A stretch of DNA of 64,000 nucleotides from Algoriphagus halophilus. Its GTDB lineage: Bacteria > Bacteroidota > Bacteroidia > Cytophagales > Cyclobacteriaceae. A program made the position numbers and the translations under genes. How positions within the stretch are numbered: the first letter of the stretch is position 1; each line of letters starts with the position of its first letter. This document shows positions 26,204-35,239 of this stretch, piece after piece. The stretch covers positions 1,240,001 through 1,304,000 of the forward strand of contig NZ_FSRC01000001.1 in assembly GCF_900129785.1 (NCBI RefSeq), given 5' to 3'. Under the pieces are notes generated by a model. The model searched no databases. It saw only the letters and a list, made by a program, of their open reading frames with translations, and was not told the DNA's origin.

Positions 26204-27589
26204 ATGAGAAGGTTCGCGTATTTTTTTGTTTTTCTGTGTCTAGGTTGGGTTTCATGTTCAAAAAGCACTCTTCCAGTAAATGAAAACGATAAAAACCAAG
26301 TTGTTACAGAGCATCTTTACAATTATGAATTAGTATTTACGGATGATGCTGATTTTAAACCATTGTCCAATAACTCCTATTGTGAAATGGGTTTTTCAAG
26401 TGAGGGATGCCAAAGTTTGGTAACTAACCTTAAAAATGGTGTTATAGAATTCATAAAATCCATAGACAGTACAATTCAAGTTGATAAAAACCATATAAGG
26501 GTTTATTCTGAAGTGTCTGTTTATATGGAAGAACTTACAGCTTCCCAATATGAAAATTTGAACAGGAATTCAGTAGCATTAAATTATTTCAGTAAACAGA
26601 TTTTTGAATTGCAAATTAGACGGCCAATCATGCAGTCGGACTTTATAGAGCAAACTAGAAAGCCAATCATGCAAGAGCAACTTAGGTATGATTCTTTATC
26701 AAAATCAAGTACCATGATTCAGGAAATTGGTGGAGGCCAACCTGGTCTACCTGTTCAAAACCATCGCGTATGGATAGTGGATTCTGGAATTGATAAAAAT
26801 CACCAGGATTTGAATTTTGAGCCAGCTCAAATAGATTTGTCAGCAGACTTTTCAGTCCCTTCTAGTAACCCGAAAAATGATCCATTTAATGATGAAAATG
26901 GACATGGTACATTCATGGCAGGTGTAATAGGAGGTTTGGCATCTTCTGATCCTATTTACCTCAATGGATATGGTGTCAATGGAGTTTATCCAAATGCAAA
27001 AATGATCTCTATTAAGATTTTTGATAAAAATGATAATACCAATACTGCCGAAATCGTATCTGCTTTAAATCATATTTTATCAAATTCCATTTCAGGTGAT
27101 ATTGTAAATTTAAGTTGGGGTAGTGATATCCAATTTGGAGATTGTACTGCTCCTCAATATTTAGGAATTCGAACTTTAATTTTAACGCTAGCGAATCAAG
27201 GGGTCAAAGTAGTAATGTCAGCTGGAAATAGTTCGAAAGAGTCATTAACTAATTTTCCTGGTTGCATTGATGCTACTAACCCTAACCCGACTATATCCAA
27301 TATATATACGATCGGATCTGTTGAAATCCCATGTTCTGGAACCTATCTATATTCTAGTTTTTCAGATTATGGTAGACCTACGGTAGATTATTTAGCGCCT
27401 GGTGAGGATATTTTTACTACCGCTCTTGGGGGAGAATATGTATTAGTTTCTGGGACTTCTCTTTCTGCGGCAATGTTTTCCGGCATTCTTTATCATAATC
27501 AGGGCGTGGGTACATTGACAACAATCAAAAGAGGGGCGGCAACCGGTGATCCAGATCCTGATTATCCTGTAGCTAAAATAGGAAACTGA
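26204..27589 (+). CDS. S8 (subtilisin-family) peptidase with R/KPIMQ repeats, lipoprotein
   Basis: 461 residues. A lipoprotein signal (W-V-S-C, Cys18) suggests membrane anchoring. Residues about 40-135 are a prosegment-like domain, then RRPIMQ and RKPIMQ occur at 139-157, a short linker, and the subtilase domain: Asp193 in IVDSGID, His234 in GHGTFMAG, Asn/Gly region MSAGNSS, Ser419 in SGTSLSA. All catalytic residues are present. The protein stops soon after the catalytic serine (about 40 residues), so it has no extra C-terminal domain and no type IX secretion tail. It shares the PIMQ repeat and layout with the gene at 30305-31567. Convergent with the cyclase gene. Confidence 0.85.
   Translation: MRRFAYFFVFLCLGWVSCSKSTLPVNENDKNQVVTEHLYNYELVFTDDADFKPLSNNSYCEMGFSSEGCQSLVTNLKNGVIEFIKSIDSTIQVDKNHIRVYSEVSVYMEELTASQYENLNRNSVALNYFSKQIFELQIRRPIMQSDFIEQTRKPIMQEQLRYDSLSKSSTMIQEIGGGQPGLPVQNHRVWIVDSGIDKNHQDLNFEPAQIDLSADFSVPSSNPKNDPFNDENGHGTFMAGVIGGLASSDPIYLNGYGVNGVYPNAKMISIKIFDKNDNTNTAEIVSALNHILSNSISGDIVNLSWGSDIQFGDCTAPQYLGIRTLILTLANQGVKVVMSAGNSSKESLTNFPGCIDATNPNPTISNIYTIGSVEIPCSGTYLYSSFSDYGRPTVDYLAPGEDIFTTALGGEYVLVSGTSLSAAMFSGILYHNQGVGTLTTIKRGAATGDPDPDYPVAKIGN
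26621..26674 (+). repeat. Coding repeat: RPIMQ / KPIMQ motif pair
   Basis: Two copies in the linker just upstream of the S8 catalytic domain: residues 140-144 (R-P-I-M-Q) and 153-157 (K-P-I-M-Q). The second S8 gene has three GRPIMQ copies in the equivalent place. Confidence 0.85.
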
Positions 27590-27786
27590 AATACAAGGAG
27601 ATGAATGGAATTGTCTTGGCTTTGGGTTGTGGTGTGAGAATGGGGTTTATTATTGACGAAAATGAAAAGTTGAAATAGCAGACCTGATCAAATTTGATGT
27701 AAATCGGTCAGGCCTTAGTAAGTATTATGAAGGACCAGCACCCATTTTATAATGTATGTTGGGATCCTTTATTCTTTTTGAAATCG

Positions 27787-29985
27787 TCAATTTTTTGTCT
27801 GAAGCTGAATTTCAGATAAACGTAATTCTTTATTTAGTTCATTATGTTTTTGTGAAATTTCCTTCAAAATTGATTGAAATTTTGAATCACTTCGGTATGC
27901 ATCAAATATGGGGTTGCTTATGATGTGAAAATCATCTCTGAATCCATAGGCTACTGCTTGATCTAAATAATTTATTGCTCTTGCTTTTCTGTTATTTAAA
28001 ACTTCTAATTGGGCTAAATCAAATAAAATTACTGGATCTGTACTTAAGGGATTATTGTCGCCCTTTTCTCTAATACTAATGGCATTTTTTATGAGGCTGT
28101 CGGCAATTTCAGTTTTTCCTGATTGAAGGTTGGCATAGGCGAGAGGAATTGCTGCTGAGTTAAATGGGTCGTTCAGTATTTCGGGATTTTCAAGTATCGC
28201 TTTTTCAAAAAATTCTCTAGATTTTTGGTGCTCACCACTCCAGAATTCAATAAACCCAGCAGTAGAATAAACATAATCTAAATCATGAATAGAATCAGCT
28301 AGTATTTCCTCAATAGCTTCAGAAGCTTTTTCTTTATTTCCTTGCTCTAAATATAAATAAGCAATTTGTTCAGAAGTTACTGGATCAAATTTGATGGAAT
28401 TGGCTTTTTCAAGCCAGTCTAAAGCCAAATCAAAGCGGTTTAAAATTCTATATATCCATCCTGAAATCTGAAATGGAATATAGCTTGTAGGGTTTAGTGT
28501 GGAAGATTTTTGTTGCAATAGGAGGGCCTTTGCCAAGTGGCCTTGAATCATATACACAGTTGCTAAATTACCAATGGCTTCACTATAATTGGGTTTGATT
28601 GAAATAGCTATTTCAAATGATTTTTTTGCATTGTCTAACTCCCCTAAGTAGTAATATGTGTTTCCCCTAGTTTTATATAGTTCTGCTGAATTTGAATCAA
28701 TTAACAAGCCCTTTTCACTAACAGAGTTGCTTGAGTCAAACAAGGATAATTGCGCATAGGTATCTGCCAGGCCTGCATAAGCCAGAGTAAAATTTGGATC
28801 TATTTCAATTGCTTTCTTGAAATACTCAACTGCTATATTGTAGCTTTCAGGATTATATTCAGAATATTTTTCCTTTGCTTTCAAGTACCATTCATAGGCA
28901 TCTGGACTTGAAGTCAAAACTTTGCCTATTTCCGCCTCTTCTTTTGCAGATAAAGAAATTCCTAAAACTCTTGAAATCTCTTTTGCAATTTCACTTTGAA
29001 TTCTCAATAGATCTTGACCACTTCGAGTAAAAGAAGAGGTCCACAGGTTTTTGTTTTCTTCTACATCAATAAACTGGACGTTTACTTTTGTCATATCACC
29101 CAAGTATTGAATAGATCCCTTTAAGACAGTGCTGACCTCAAGTATCTCGGCTAAAGAGTCTAAATTTAAATTCGGGTTTCTAATATCCTTAATCGAACCA
29201 TAAGAGATTACTTTAATGTCGTTTACTTCGGATAATTGACTGATAATTTCTTGGGTAATATCTTTCGAATAAACATCTTGGGATGCTTTAGGATCAACAT
29301 TGGTAAATGGCAAGACAGCCACGGATTTTTCTTTTTCCCAGGTATAATTGTTCCACAAAAGGGAATAAATTAAGAATAAAAGAATGGTGAGGGTAGAGGC
29401 CAAGGCTACCCAGAATTTCCAAGGTTCACGCTCTTGACTTTTTACCTTCTTAATCATATCCGCCCTTTTTGGGGTTGCCAAAGGTGGATTAGTCAGCGCA
29501 TGGAGTTCTAGTTCTTTCGCGACATTTTTCAGTCGGAATAGGCCTAAATTAATGTGGGTAAACCTGCTGTGATTCGGAAGGTTAGCCAATACATCTGATG
29601 AGAATAAAACACAGGAGGGAACTCCGATGCTTTGAATTCTGGATGCAACATTGACCGCATCTCCATAGACGTCTCCATTATCGAGGATAATACCGCCGCA
29701 ATGAAGACCAATTCTAAGTTCTAGTTCACTTGATTTTCCCCATTCTTTTTGTATTTCCAGACTGGCTTCTAAGGCTTCCTCAGCAGTTTCAAAAATTGCC
29801 AAAATCCCATCACCTAATTCTTTGATGATTTTACCCCGATGTTTTTCGAAGACCTCTGAGTGAAGAACCAAATTTTGCTTCATTAATTCGAAGGCATGAT
29901 CTTCATCTTGACCCATCAAAAGGGTGTATCCGACAATATCAGAAAAGTAGACGATTGAATGTTTCCTATTTAAGACTTGATCCAT
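27787..29985 (-). CDS. Adenylate/guanylate cyclase with TPR domain
   Basis: 732 residues: class III cyclase domain (about 5-170), one membrane helix (about 190-212), a TolB/FlgO-like beta region (VAVLPFTNV ... TVLKGSIQYLG ... NLWTSSF, 220-330) and six or more TPR units to about 700. Catalytic features are intact: metal Asp in YFSDIVGYT, K-E-L-G-D-G-I with the Lys and Asp of adenylate specificity, and VYGDAVNVASRIQ with the Asn and Arg of the transition state. Expected to make cAMP, with the TPR half in the periplasm or at the membrane as a sensor. Lies between two PIMQ-type S8 peptidases; convergent with the first and divergent from the second. Confidence 0.9.
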   Translation of the reverse strand: MDQVLNRKHSIVYFSDIVGYTLLMGQDEDHAFELMKQNLVLHSEVFEKHRGKIIKELGDGILAIFETAEEALEASLEIQKEWGKSSELELRIGLHCGGIILDNGDVYGDAVNVASRIQSIGVPSCVLFSSDVLANLPNHSRFTHINLGLFRLKNVAKELELHALTNPPLATPKRADMIKKVKSQEREPWKFWVALASTLTILLFLIYSLLWNNYTWEKEKSVAVLPFTNVDPKASQDVYSKDITQEIISQLSEVNDIKVISYGSIKDIRNPNLNLDSLAEILEVSTVLKGSIQYLGDMTKVNVQFIDVEENKNLWTSSFTRSGQDLLRIQSEIAKEISRVLGISLSAKEEAEIGKVLTSSPDAYEWYLKAKEKYSEYNPESYNIAVEYFKKAIEIDPNFTLAYAGLADTYAQLSLFDSSNSVSEKGLLIDSNSAELYKTRGNTYYYLGELDNAKKSFEIAISIKPNYSEAIGNLATVYMIQGHLAKALLLQQKSSTLNPTSYIPFQISGWIYRILNRFDLALDWLEKANSIKFDPVTSEQIAYLYLEQGNKEKASEAIEEILADSIHDLDYVYSTAGFIEFWSGEHQKSREFFEKAILENPEILNDPFNSAAIPLAYANLQSGKTEIADSLIKNAISIREKGDNNPLSTDPVILFDLAQLEVLNNRKARAINYLDQAVAYGFRDDFHIISNPIFDAYRSDSKFQSILKEISQKHNELNKELRLSEIQLQTKN

Positions 29986-30154
29986 AAAAAATTACAGAAG
30001 TTGGGGGCTTTATAGTTTGCATTTTTCCCAGCTAATTAAACTAAGCGAAATAAAGTGGTATTTGAAATAATAATACGTGATTTATATGGGCTTGTTAAAA
30101 GTTTTTTTAAACATTCATTATATGGTTTCATAAATATCAATTTCTGTTGGATCA

Positions 30155-30203
30155 AATCAGAATTTGGTAATCAATTTATTCTGATTCTTGATATTATTCA
30201 AGA
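30155..30203. promoter_or_regulatory. Overlapping inverted repeats, possible operator
   Basis: AATCAGAAT (30155-30163) and its complement ATTCTGATT (30178-30186) with a 14-nt spacer, directly joined to TCTTGA-N6-TCAAGA (30186-30203). Both are perfect. They sit about 100-150 nt before the S8 start at 30305. Confidence 0.5.
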
Positions 30204-30221
30204 TACACTAATTTATTTACC

Positions 30222-30258
30222 ATAAAAATGTATTTTGAACAATAAAAAGAGTATTTTG
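30222..30258 (+). repeat. Near-perfect direct repeat, ATAAAAA(T)G(A)GTATTTTG type
   Basis: ATAAAAATGTATTTTG (30222-30237) and ATAAAAAGAGTATTTTG (30242-30258), separated by 4 nt. They may be part of the S8 promoter. Confidence 0.5.
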
Positions 30259-30304
30259 GTATTACTCATTTGAGCCGATTTTGTATTGTTTTAACATCTT
30301 CCTT

Positions 30305-31567
30305 ATGAAAAAGTTATTGATTGGATTCTTATTTTTTATGATTTGTCTATCAGGTTATTGTCAAAAAACCTATGTGGTCACCATGAAAGCTTCCTTTGAA
30401 GTTCCTGTTTTTGAAAACCGGGCAACCAATTCTGATAGAATCAGGCAATCTGATTTAAACCAAGACAAGAGAAATCAGAAAAAAGTAAGGCTTCAGGAAT
30501 TCCTTAATAGAAAAGGAATTAGAAATGTGAAAAATCAATTTTTTGACGTAAAAGTAGGCTTTGTTGCACCCTTGACAGACCAAGAGCGAGAAAATCTATT
30601 AAATGATCCACAGGTTGAAAGCGTGGACGAAGACATAGAGATTCAAGGTAGGCCGATTATGCAAAGTACACCTGACTCTCAAGGAAGACCAATCATGCAA
30701 GGCAGGCCTATCATGCAATCTGATGATATAGAATCTTCATGGCTGTATGATGAAGGAAATAAAGCTAGTTGTGCCATCGCCTTGGTGAACGGTTCAACAG
30801 ATAGTAATAACCGTAAAGAAAGTATTTGGGTGATAGATACAGGGGTGGATGCCAACCATAGAGATTTGAATGTAAATCAATCTTCCAGACTTGCAATAAG
30901 CTTTGTAGATAGTCAACCATTTAATGACATATTGGGACATGGAACTCATGTTGCTGGCTTGGCTGCAGGTAAAGGTTCTGGAAGCTTATCTGCAACTGGA
31001 GTGTCCTCAGGAGCAGAAATCATCCCTATTAAAGTGTTTGATAATAATGGAGTAAGTAGTTGGGCTAAGATCCTTTTAGCTTTGGATCATATTGCAAACT
31101 ATGGTCAACCTGGTGATGTGGTATTAATGAGTTTGGGTAGTTTCGATGTATCCAATTGTGCTACTTCTAACCCAGCATTAACATCGGCTATTATGACAAT
31201 TGCTGATAGCGGAATGTTTGTAGTAATGTCTGCAGGTAACAACAATGGAAATGCGGCTCAAAATTTACCAGGATGTATCAATGGGCCTAATATCTTTACA
31301 GTCGGAGCGTTGGATTTCAGATGTGGTGCTTTAGGAGGAAAGTATGCGGCATCTAACTTTGGTTCTGGGATTGATTATTTTGTACCAGGAGCAAATATCT
31401 TTTCAGCTTGGCCAAATCAAAATGGGCAGAATGCCTATCAGGTCATGTCTGGAACCTCTATGTCAGCAGGAATTATGGCAGGAATTGTGCATGCTACACG
31501 TGGTGCTCCAAGGTCCTCTGGAACCATTACCATCAATGGAATTAGCTATAAAATAGCATCTAGATAA
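30305..31567 (+). CDS. S8 (subtilisin-family) peptidase with three GRPIMQ repeats
   Basis: 420 residues from the ATG of MKKLLIGFLFF; a longer frame from a TTG at 30281 is unlikely because it lacks the signal shape. Secretion signal to about residue 20, then an inhibitor-I9-like prosegment (KTYVVTMKASFEVPVF ... VESVDEDIEI), then GRPIMQ at 115-120, 127-132 and 133-138. The subtilase domain has Asp178 in VIDTGVD, His212 in GHGTHVAG, MSAGNNNG and Ser385 in SGTSMSAG. It ends 35 residues after the serine, with no secretion-system tail. Divergent from the cyclase gene and followed by a very strong terminator. Confidence 0.88.
   Translation: MKKLLIGFLFFMICLSGYCQKTYVVTMKASFEVPVFENRATNSDRIRQSDLNQDKRNQKKVRLQEFLNRKGIRNVKNQFFDVKVGFVAPLTDQERENLLNDPQVESVDEDIEIQGRPIMQSTPDSQGRPIMQGRPIMQSDDIESSWLYDEGNKASCAIALVNGSTDSNNRKESIWVIDTGVDANHRDLNVNQSSRLAISFVDSQPFNDILGHGTHVAGLAAGKGSGSLSATGVSSGAEIIPIKVFDNNGVSSWAKILLALDHIANYGQPGDVVLMSLGSFDVSNCATSNPALTSAIMTIADSGMFVVMSAGNNNGNAAQNLPGCINGPNIFTVGALDFRCGALGGKYAASNFGSGIDYFVPGANIFSAWPNQNGQNAYQVMSGTSMSAGIMAGIVHATRGAPRSSGTITINGISYKIASR
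30647..30718 (+). repeat. Coding repeat: three GRPIMQ motifs
   Basis: Residues 115-120, 127-132 and 133-138 of the S8 peptidase. The last two copies are directly abutting (G-R-P-I-M-Q-G-R-P-I-M-Q), and the codons differ (agg ccg, aga cca, agg cct), so the peptide and not the DNA is conserved. Confidence 0.9.
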
Positions 31568-31589
31568 AAAAGGATCCGGGTTATATAAA

Positions 31590-31627
31590 CGAAACCCCCA
31601 ACAAATAGCTGGGGGTTTCGTTTTTTT
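31590..31627 (+). terminator. Strong intrinsic terminator of the second S8 gene
   Basis: CGAAACCCCC (31590-31599) pairs with GGGGGTTTCG (31611-31620), loop of 11 nt, then TTTTTTT. Confidence 0.95.
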
Positions 31628-31653
31628 GAAAGTTAAGGGGGCTGTTTTTGATT

Positions 31654-33777
31654 TTATTCTTCCAACAAAACTTCATCAATGAATACCCAACCTTTTTCTC
31701 CTGCCCCTGGATGCCATTTCGGAAGCCTTGAAATAGGGGTGAGCCTTACTCGGATTTCTTCAAATGATTCCTTGGGAAGGTCAAAAGCAAGAGCTTCTAA
31801 TCTAGGCAACTTAATTTCTTCGCTTTGAGTGGGAACCTCCTTTTCTACTAACGTCCAATTGTCTCCTTTTTTTACCCAAATTTCTGCCAGGCTAGGCGGA
31901 AATATATAGGCACTTTCGTTATAAAGAAGACTAAGAACAATTCTAGAAATCTTTTTGTCATTCGGAAATTTGACTACAAAATCCGCAGGATTATCTTGAT
32001 AGCCTAGCCATTCTCCTGTAGTATGGTTGTTTTTTCCTTTGATTTGATCTCTTAAAGTAGAACCTCCATTTGCGCTATATTTTTTTTCAGGGTTCTTCAA
32101 TAATTCGATTTCTGATGGATGAACTCCAGATTTGAAGAGCAGGATACTTTCCGTGTCACTTCCTTTCCAATCATTGGCAAATACTCTTGCTGAAATTTTT
32201 GAGGTATTGCTGATCCAAACCGGTTCCGAATATTTTGGGCTTTGGATACTATCAGGCTCTGAACCATCTAAGGTATATCGAATGTCGACAGTTCCTATTG
32301 GATGTTTGATTTCCAACAAGGTGCTATCCTGAAATAATACTTCATCAAATACCAATTTGGGAGCATTCAATTCATAAACAAGGCCTGTTGCATCAAAGCC
32401 AAAATCGATGGAGACATCCTTTAAATTATCCAGCAACTGCCTTTTCCCATCTTCGCTAAAATCTGTTTGCCAAGCATAAAAGCTTCTCAAATTCTTAAAT
32501 TTCAATAAACTAGGAATGGCTTCATCTCCCACACGATTTCCGGAGATGGCTAAACTTTGAAGGTTTTCTACCTTTGTCAGACTTTCGATTTGTGAATTGG
32601 AAATGTCAGCGAAATTCAATTGGATTTCTTCTAGGTTTTTGAAATCGCTTAAAAATGAAAAGTCTACATTTTCCAAAGGCATTTTATTCAAGTTGAGCTT
32701 TACCACTTGTTCTTTTACCTTTTTTAAATCTAAGAGTGATTCCGGATCAAATGCTGAAATCCCAAAATAGGATACTTCCAAAGCCGGAGATTCTGGATAA
32801 ATCGGATTCACTTTTCTGAAAAAGTTATTGAGGTCCTGAATAAGTTCAGGGTCTGCTGCCTTGAAAGAATAAGTTTTTGTTTTACTGAATTTTTCTGAGG
32901 CAAAGACAAATAGCTCGTTTTCTGGAGCTAATTCCACTACTTTTTTATCAAAATCTGCTCCATGAAGTACCCAAGCTGTAAGAATTTCAATCTCTTCCTC
33001 AGTAAGTTGTTCCTTGTTTTTAGGAGGCATATGTTCTTCTTCCTCTTTTGGAAGGTGAATTCGTTGGGTCAACATGGATTCATTCACATCACCTGGTAAT
33101 ATGAATGGGCCAGATTTTCCACCTTTTTGAATTCCTTCTAGATGATCAAGACGTAATTCCCCCTTTATCTTTCCTTCTTTATGACAGCTTTGACATTTGG
33201 CTTCCAGAATTGGCTGAACCATGTCTCTAAAGACTTGAGCATCCGCTAATTGAACTTGAGGAACTTCGTCAGTTTTGATGGGTGCGAGCAGGAAATCACT
33301 ACCGTGAGTTAAATTAGCTCCAAAATGTCCCGTCAACACTACAGTTCCCGCCAATAAGAAAGAAAGTGGTTTGAAAATTGGACCTTTCTTTTGGCTCAGA
33401 AAATAGATCAATACTGAAAGTATATAAGCCGCAATACCCATCCATTGGTGCCAGTTGAGTTCTGCTCCTTCATAATCTTCTTGTGCTAGGATGAGACCCG
33501 CAATTACTGTGATGCCCGCAAAATTACTACCTATTAACAAGCAATAAGTCCCCACTTTTTTGACTTCCTCTTTAATATTGGGAATCCAGAAAAAAACGAT
33601 ACCCATCAGTATCAATACAATTGGGAAATGGAGTAAAAGGGGATGAGCTCTTCCAATTACCTGAAGCCAGTCGGGAATTAATAATTGGGTACCTGCAATT
33701 GATAAAATCAAAGCCAACCCTAACCATACGAAAAGTGCATTTTCGAGTAGTTGTTGAAATCGTTTTGTATGAAGCAT
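31654..33777 (-). CDS. Cytochrome-c/LRR/chitobiase-type membrane protein
   Basis: 707 residues. N-terminal part (1-160) has four or five membrane helices with HPLLLHFPI (DUF2231-like). Next is a planctomycete-type cytochrome c domain (about 185-275): CQSCH heme motif, IQKGGKSGPFILPGD, HMPPKNKEQLTEEEIEIL. Then about 310-470 residues carry leucine-rich-repeat-like strands (LKNLEEIQLNFADIS, LQSLAISGNRVGDEAI). Then VDIRYTLDGSEPDS is the chitobiase/FN3-associated domain, and the C-terminus is a discoidin-like beta domain. Last gene of the DUF1553/DUF1501 operon (6-nt gap). Function unknown; redox-linked membrane role inferred from heme. Confidence 0.85.
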   Translation of the reverse strand: MLHTKRFQQLLENALFVWLGLALILSIAGTQLLIPDWLQVIGRAHPLLLHFPIVLILMGIVFFWIPNIKEEVKKVGTYCLLIGSNFAGITVIAGLILAQEDYEGAELNWHQWMGIAAYILSVLIYFLSQKKGPIFKPLSFLLAGTVVLTGHFGANLTHGSDFLLAPIKTDEVPQVQLADAQVFRDMVQPILEAKCQSCHKEGKIKGELRLDHLEGIQKGGKSGPFILPGDVNESMLTQRIHLPKEEEEHMPPKNKEQLTEEEIEILTAWVLHGADFDKKVVELAPENELFVFASEKFSKTKTYSFKAADPELIQDLNNFFRKVNPIYPESPALEVSYFGISAFDPESLLDLKKVKEQVVKLNLNKMPLENVDFSFLSDFKNLEEIQLNFADISNSQIESLTKVENLQSLAISGNRVGDEAIPSLLKFKNLRSFYAWQTDFSEDGKRQLLDNLKDVSIDFGFDATGLVYELNAPKLVFDEVLFQDSTLLEIKHPIGTVDIRYTLDGSEPDSIQSPKYSEPVWISNTSKISARVFANDWKGSDTESILLFKSGVHPSEIELLKNPEKKYSANGGSTLRDQIKGKNNHTTGEWLGYQDNPADFVVKFPNDKKISRIVLSLLYNESAYIFPPSLAEIWVKKGDNWTLVEKEVPTQSEEIKLPRLEALAFDLPKESFEEIRVRLTPISRLPKWHPGAGEKGWVFIDEVLLEE

Positions 33778-33783
33778 ATGGGT

Positions 33784-35238
33784 TTAGGCAAGTAAATCTT
33801 TGACAACCTTTCCAGAAACATCCGTCAATCGATATCTCCTTCCCAAGTGTTTGTAAGTTAGCCTTTCATGGTCTATCCCCATTAAATGGAGCATGGTAGC
33901 TTGAAAGTCATGTACATGAACGGGGTTTTCTGTAATGTTATATCCAAATTCATCTGTTTCCCCATATACCATTCCTGACTTAACTCCGCCGCCAGCCATC
34001 CAGATAGAGAAGGCTCTAGGGTGATGGTCTCTACCATAATTGTTTGGTTGGATTTTACCTTGGCAATAATTGGTTCTGCCAAATTCACCGCCCCAGATCA
34101 CTAGGGTTTCATCTAACAAACCACGTTGCTTGAGATCCTTAATGAGCGCTGCTGAAGCTTGGTCTACATCTTTGGCCTGCATGGCCATTTGGTCTGGTAA
34201 GTCTCCATGTTGGTCCCATCCTTGATGATATAATTGAACAAATCGAACGCCACTTTCGGATAGTTTTCTCGCCAAAAGACAGTTGGCTGCGTAAGTGCCC
34301 GGAACTAAGCAATCTGGTCCGTACATTTTAATGATGCTGTCAGGTTCTTTGGAAACATCAGTCATTTCAGGTACGGCTGTTTGCATTCTGAAAGCCATCT
34401 CATATTGTTGGATTTTTGCACTGATGGCAGGATCGTTAAATTCTCTATAACTTAGATCATTCATGGCAGAGATTTGATCGAGCATTTTTCTACGCTCATC
34501 TCTGGACATGGATTTAGGGTCTTTTAAATACAATACAGGATCTTCTGAATTTGAAAATTGGACTCCCTGATGAGTGGCATCTAAAAATCCATTACTCCAA
34601 AGTTTAGAGTATACTCCTTGACCATTTCCTTTTCCTCTACTAAGAAGTACACAAAAGGCGGGTAGGTTGCTATTTTCACTTCCTAATCCATAGCTCAACC
34701 AAGAACCCATACTAGGTCTATTCCCTACCTGAGCTCCGGTTTGAAAAAAGGTCAGGGCAGGATCGTGGTTGATGGCTTCTGTATGCATGGATTTGACGAT
34801 ACAGATATCATCTACCACACTTGCTGTATGGGGGAATATTTCAGAAATCCAGGCCCTAGATTCACCGTATTGATTGAATTTGAAATAAGAACCGACTAAA
34901 GGGAAAGAACTTTGCCCAGCCGTCATTCCTGTCAATCGTTGCCCTTTCCGAATGGACTCAGGAAGTTCCTGACCCATATTTTTGTTAAGAAGTGGTTTGT
35001 AGTCAAAAGATTCCAATTGGCTGGGAGCCCCATTTTGGAATAAATAAATTACCCGTTTCGCTTTTGGTGCAAAATGGGGGAGGGCAGCCATAATTGCTTC
35101 CTCGTCAGGACTTCCTCCTTTGAATAAATCCGGTATAAGGAGTGATCCTAAAGCGGCACTTCCTACTCCCAAGCTTAACTTGGACAAAAATTTTCTTCTA
35201 TTAAGATTTAATCCTTGCTCTAATAGTTCCTTTTCCAT
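33784..35238 (-). CDS. DUF1501 family protein, Tat-exported
   Basis: 484 residues. It has a twin-arginine leader, LNRRKFLSKLSLGVGSAALG, then the DUF1501 sulfatase-like body: LFQNGAPSQLESFDYKP, WGGEFGRTNYCQGKIQPNNYGRDHHP, VHVHDFQATMLHLMGIDHERLTY. These proteins are related to alkaline-phosphatase/sulfatase folds and are made together with DUF1549/DUF1553 proteins. It is 1 nt after the DUF1553 gene and 6 nt before the cytochrome gene. Exported folded, probably with a metal; enzyme activity not proven. Confidence 0.93.
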   Translation of the reverse strand: MEKELLEQGLNLNRRKFLSKLSLGVGSAALGSLLIPDLFKGGSPDEEAIMAALPHFAPKAKRVIYLFQNGAPSQLESFDYKPLLNKNMGQELPESIRKGQRLTGMTAGQSSFPLVGSYFKFNQYGESRAWISEIFPHTASVVDDICIVKSMHTEAINHDPALTFFQTGAQVGNRPSMGSWLSYGLGSENSNLPAFCVLLSRGKGNGQGVYSKLWSNGFLDATHQGVQFSNSEDPVLYLKDPKSMSRDERRKMLDQISAMNDLSYREFNDPAISAKIQQYEMAFRMQTAVPEMTDVSKEPDSIIKMYGPDCLVPGTYAANCLLARKLSESGVRFVQLYHQGWDQHGDLPDQMAMQAKDVDQASAALIKDLKQRGLLDETLVIWGGEFGRTNYCQGKIQPNNYGRDHHPRAFSIWMAGGGVKSGMVYGETDEFGYNITENPVHVHDFQATMLHLMGIDHERLTYKHLGRRYRLTDVSGKVVKDLLA

Positions 35239-35239
35239 C

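Larger units (their letters stand above)
29986..30304. other. Divergent intergenic region with clustered repeats
   Basis: 319 nt between the cyclase start and the second S8 start. No gene seen. It holds an inverted repeat pair at 30155-30203 and a direct repeat at 30222-30258 (separate entries). No exact TAnnTTTG was found, but TATTTTG occurs twice, at 30231 and 30252. Confidence 0.6.

Noticed and set aside
27590..27786. Weak GACCTGA/TCAGGCC inverted repeat between the first S8 gene and the cyclase
   Set aside because: Imperfect, long spacer and no T tract; not enough for a terminator call.
30647..30718. GRPIMQ repeats as a ribosomally made peptide precursor
   Set aside because: They sit inside an S8 peptidase with a complete catalytic triad, and no modification enzymes are nearby.
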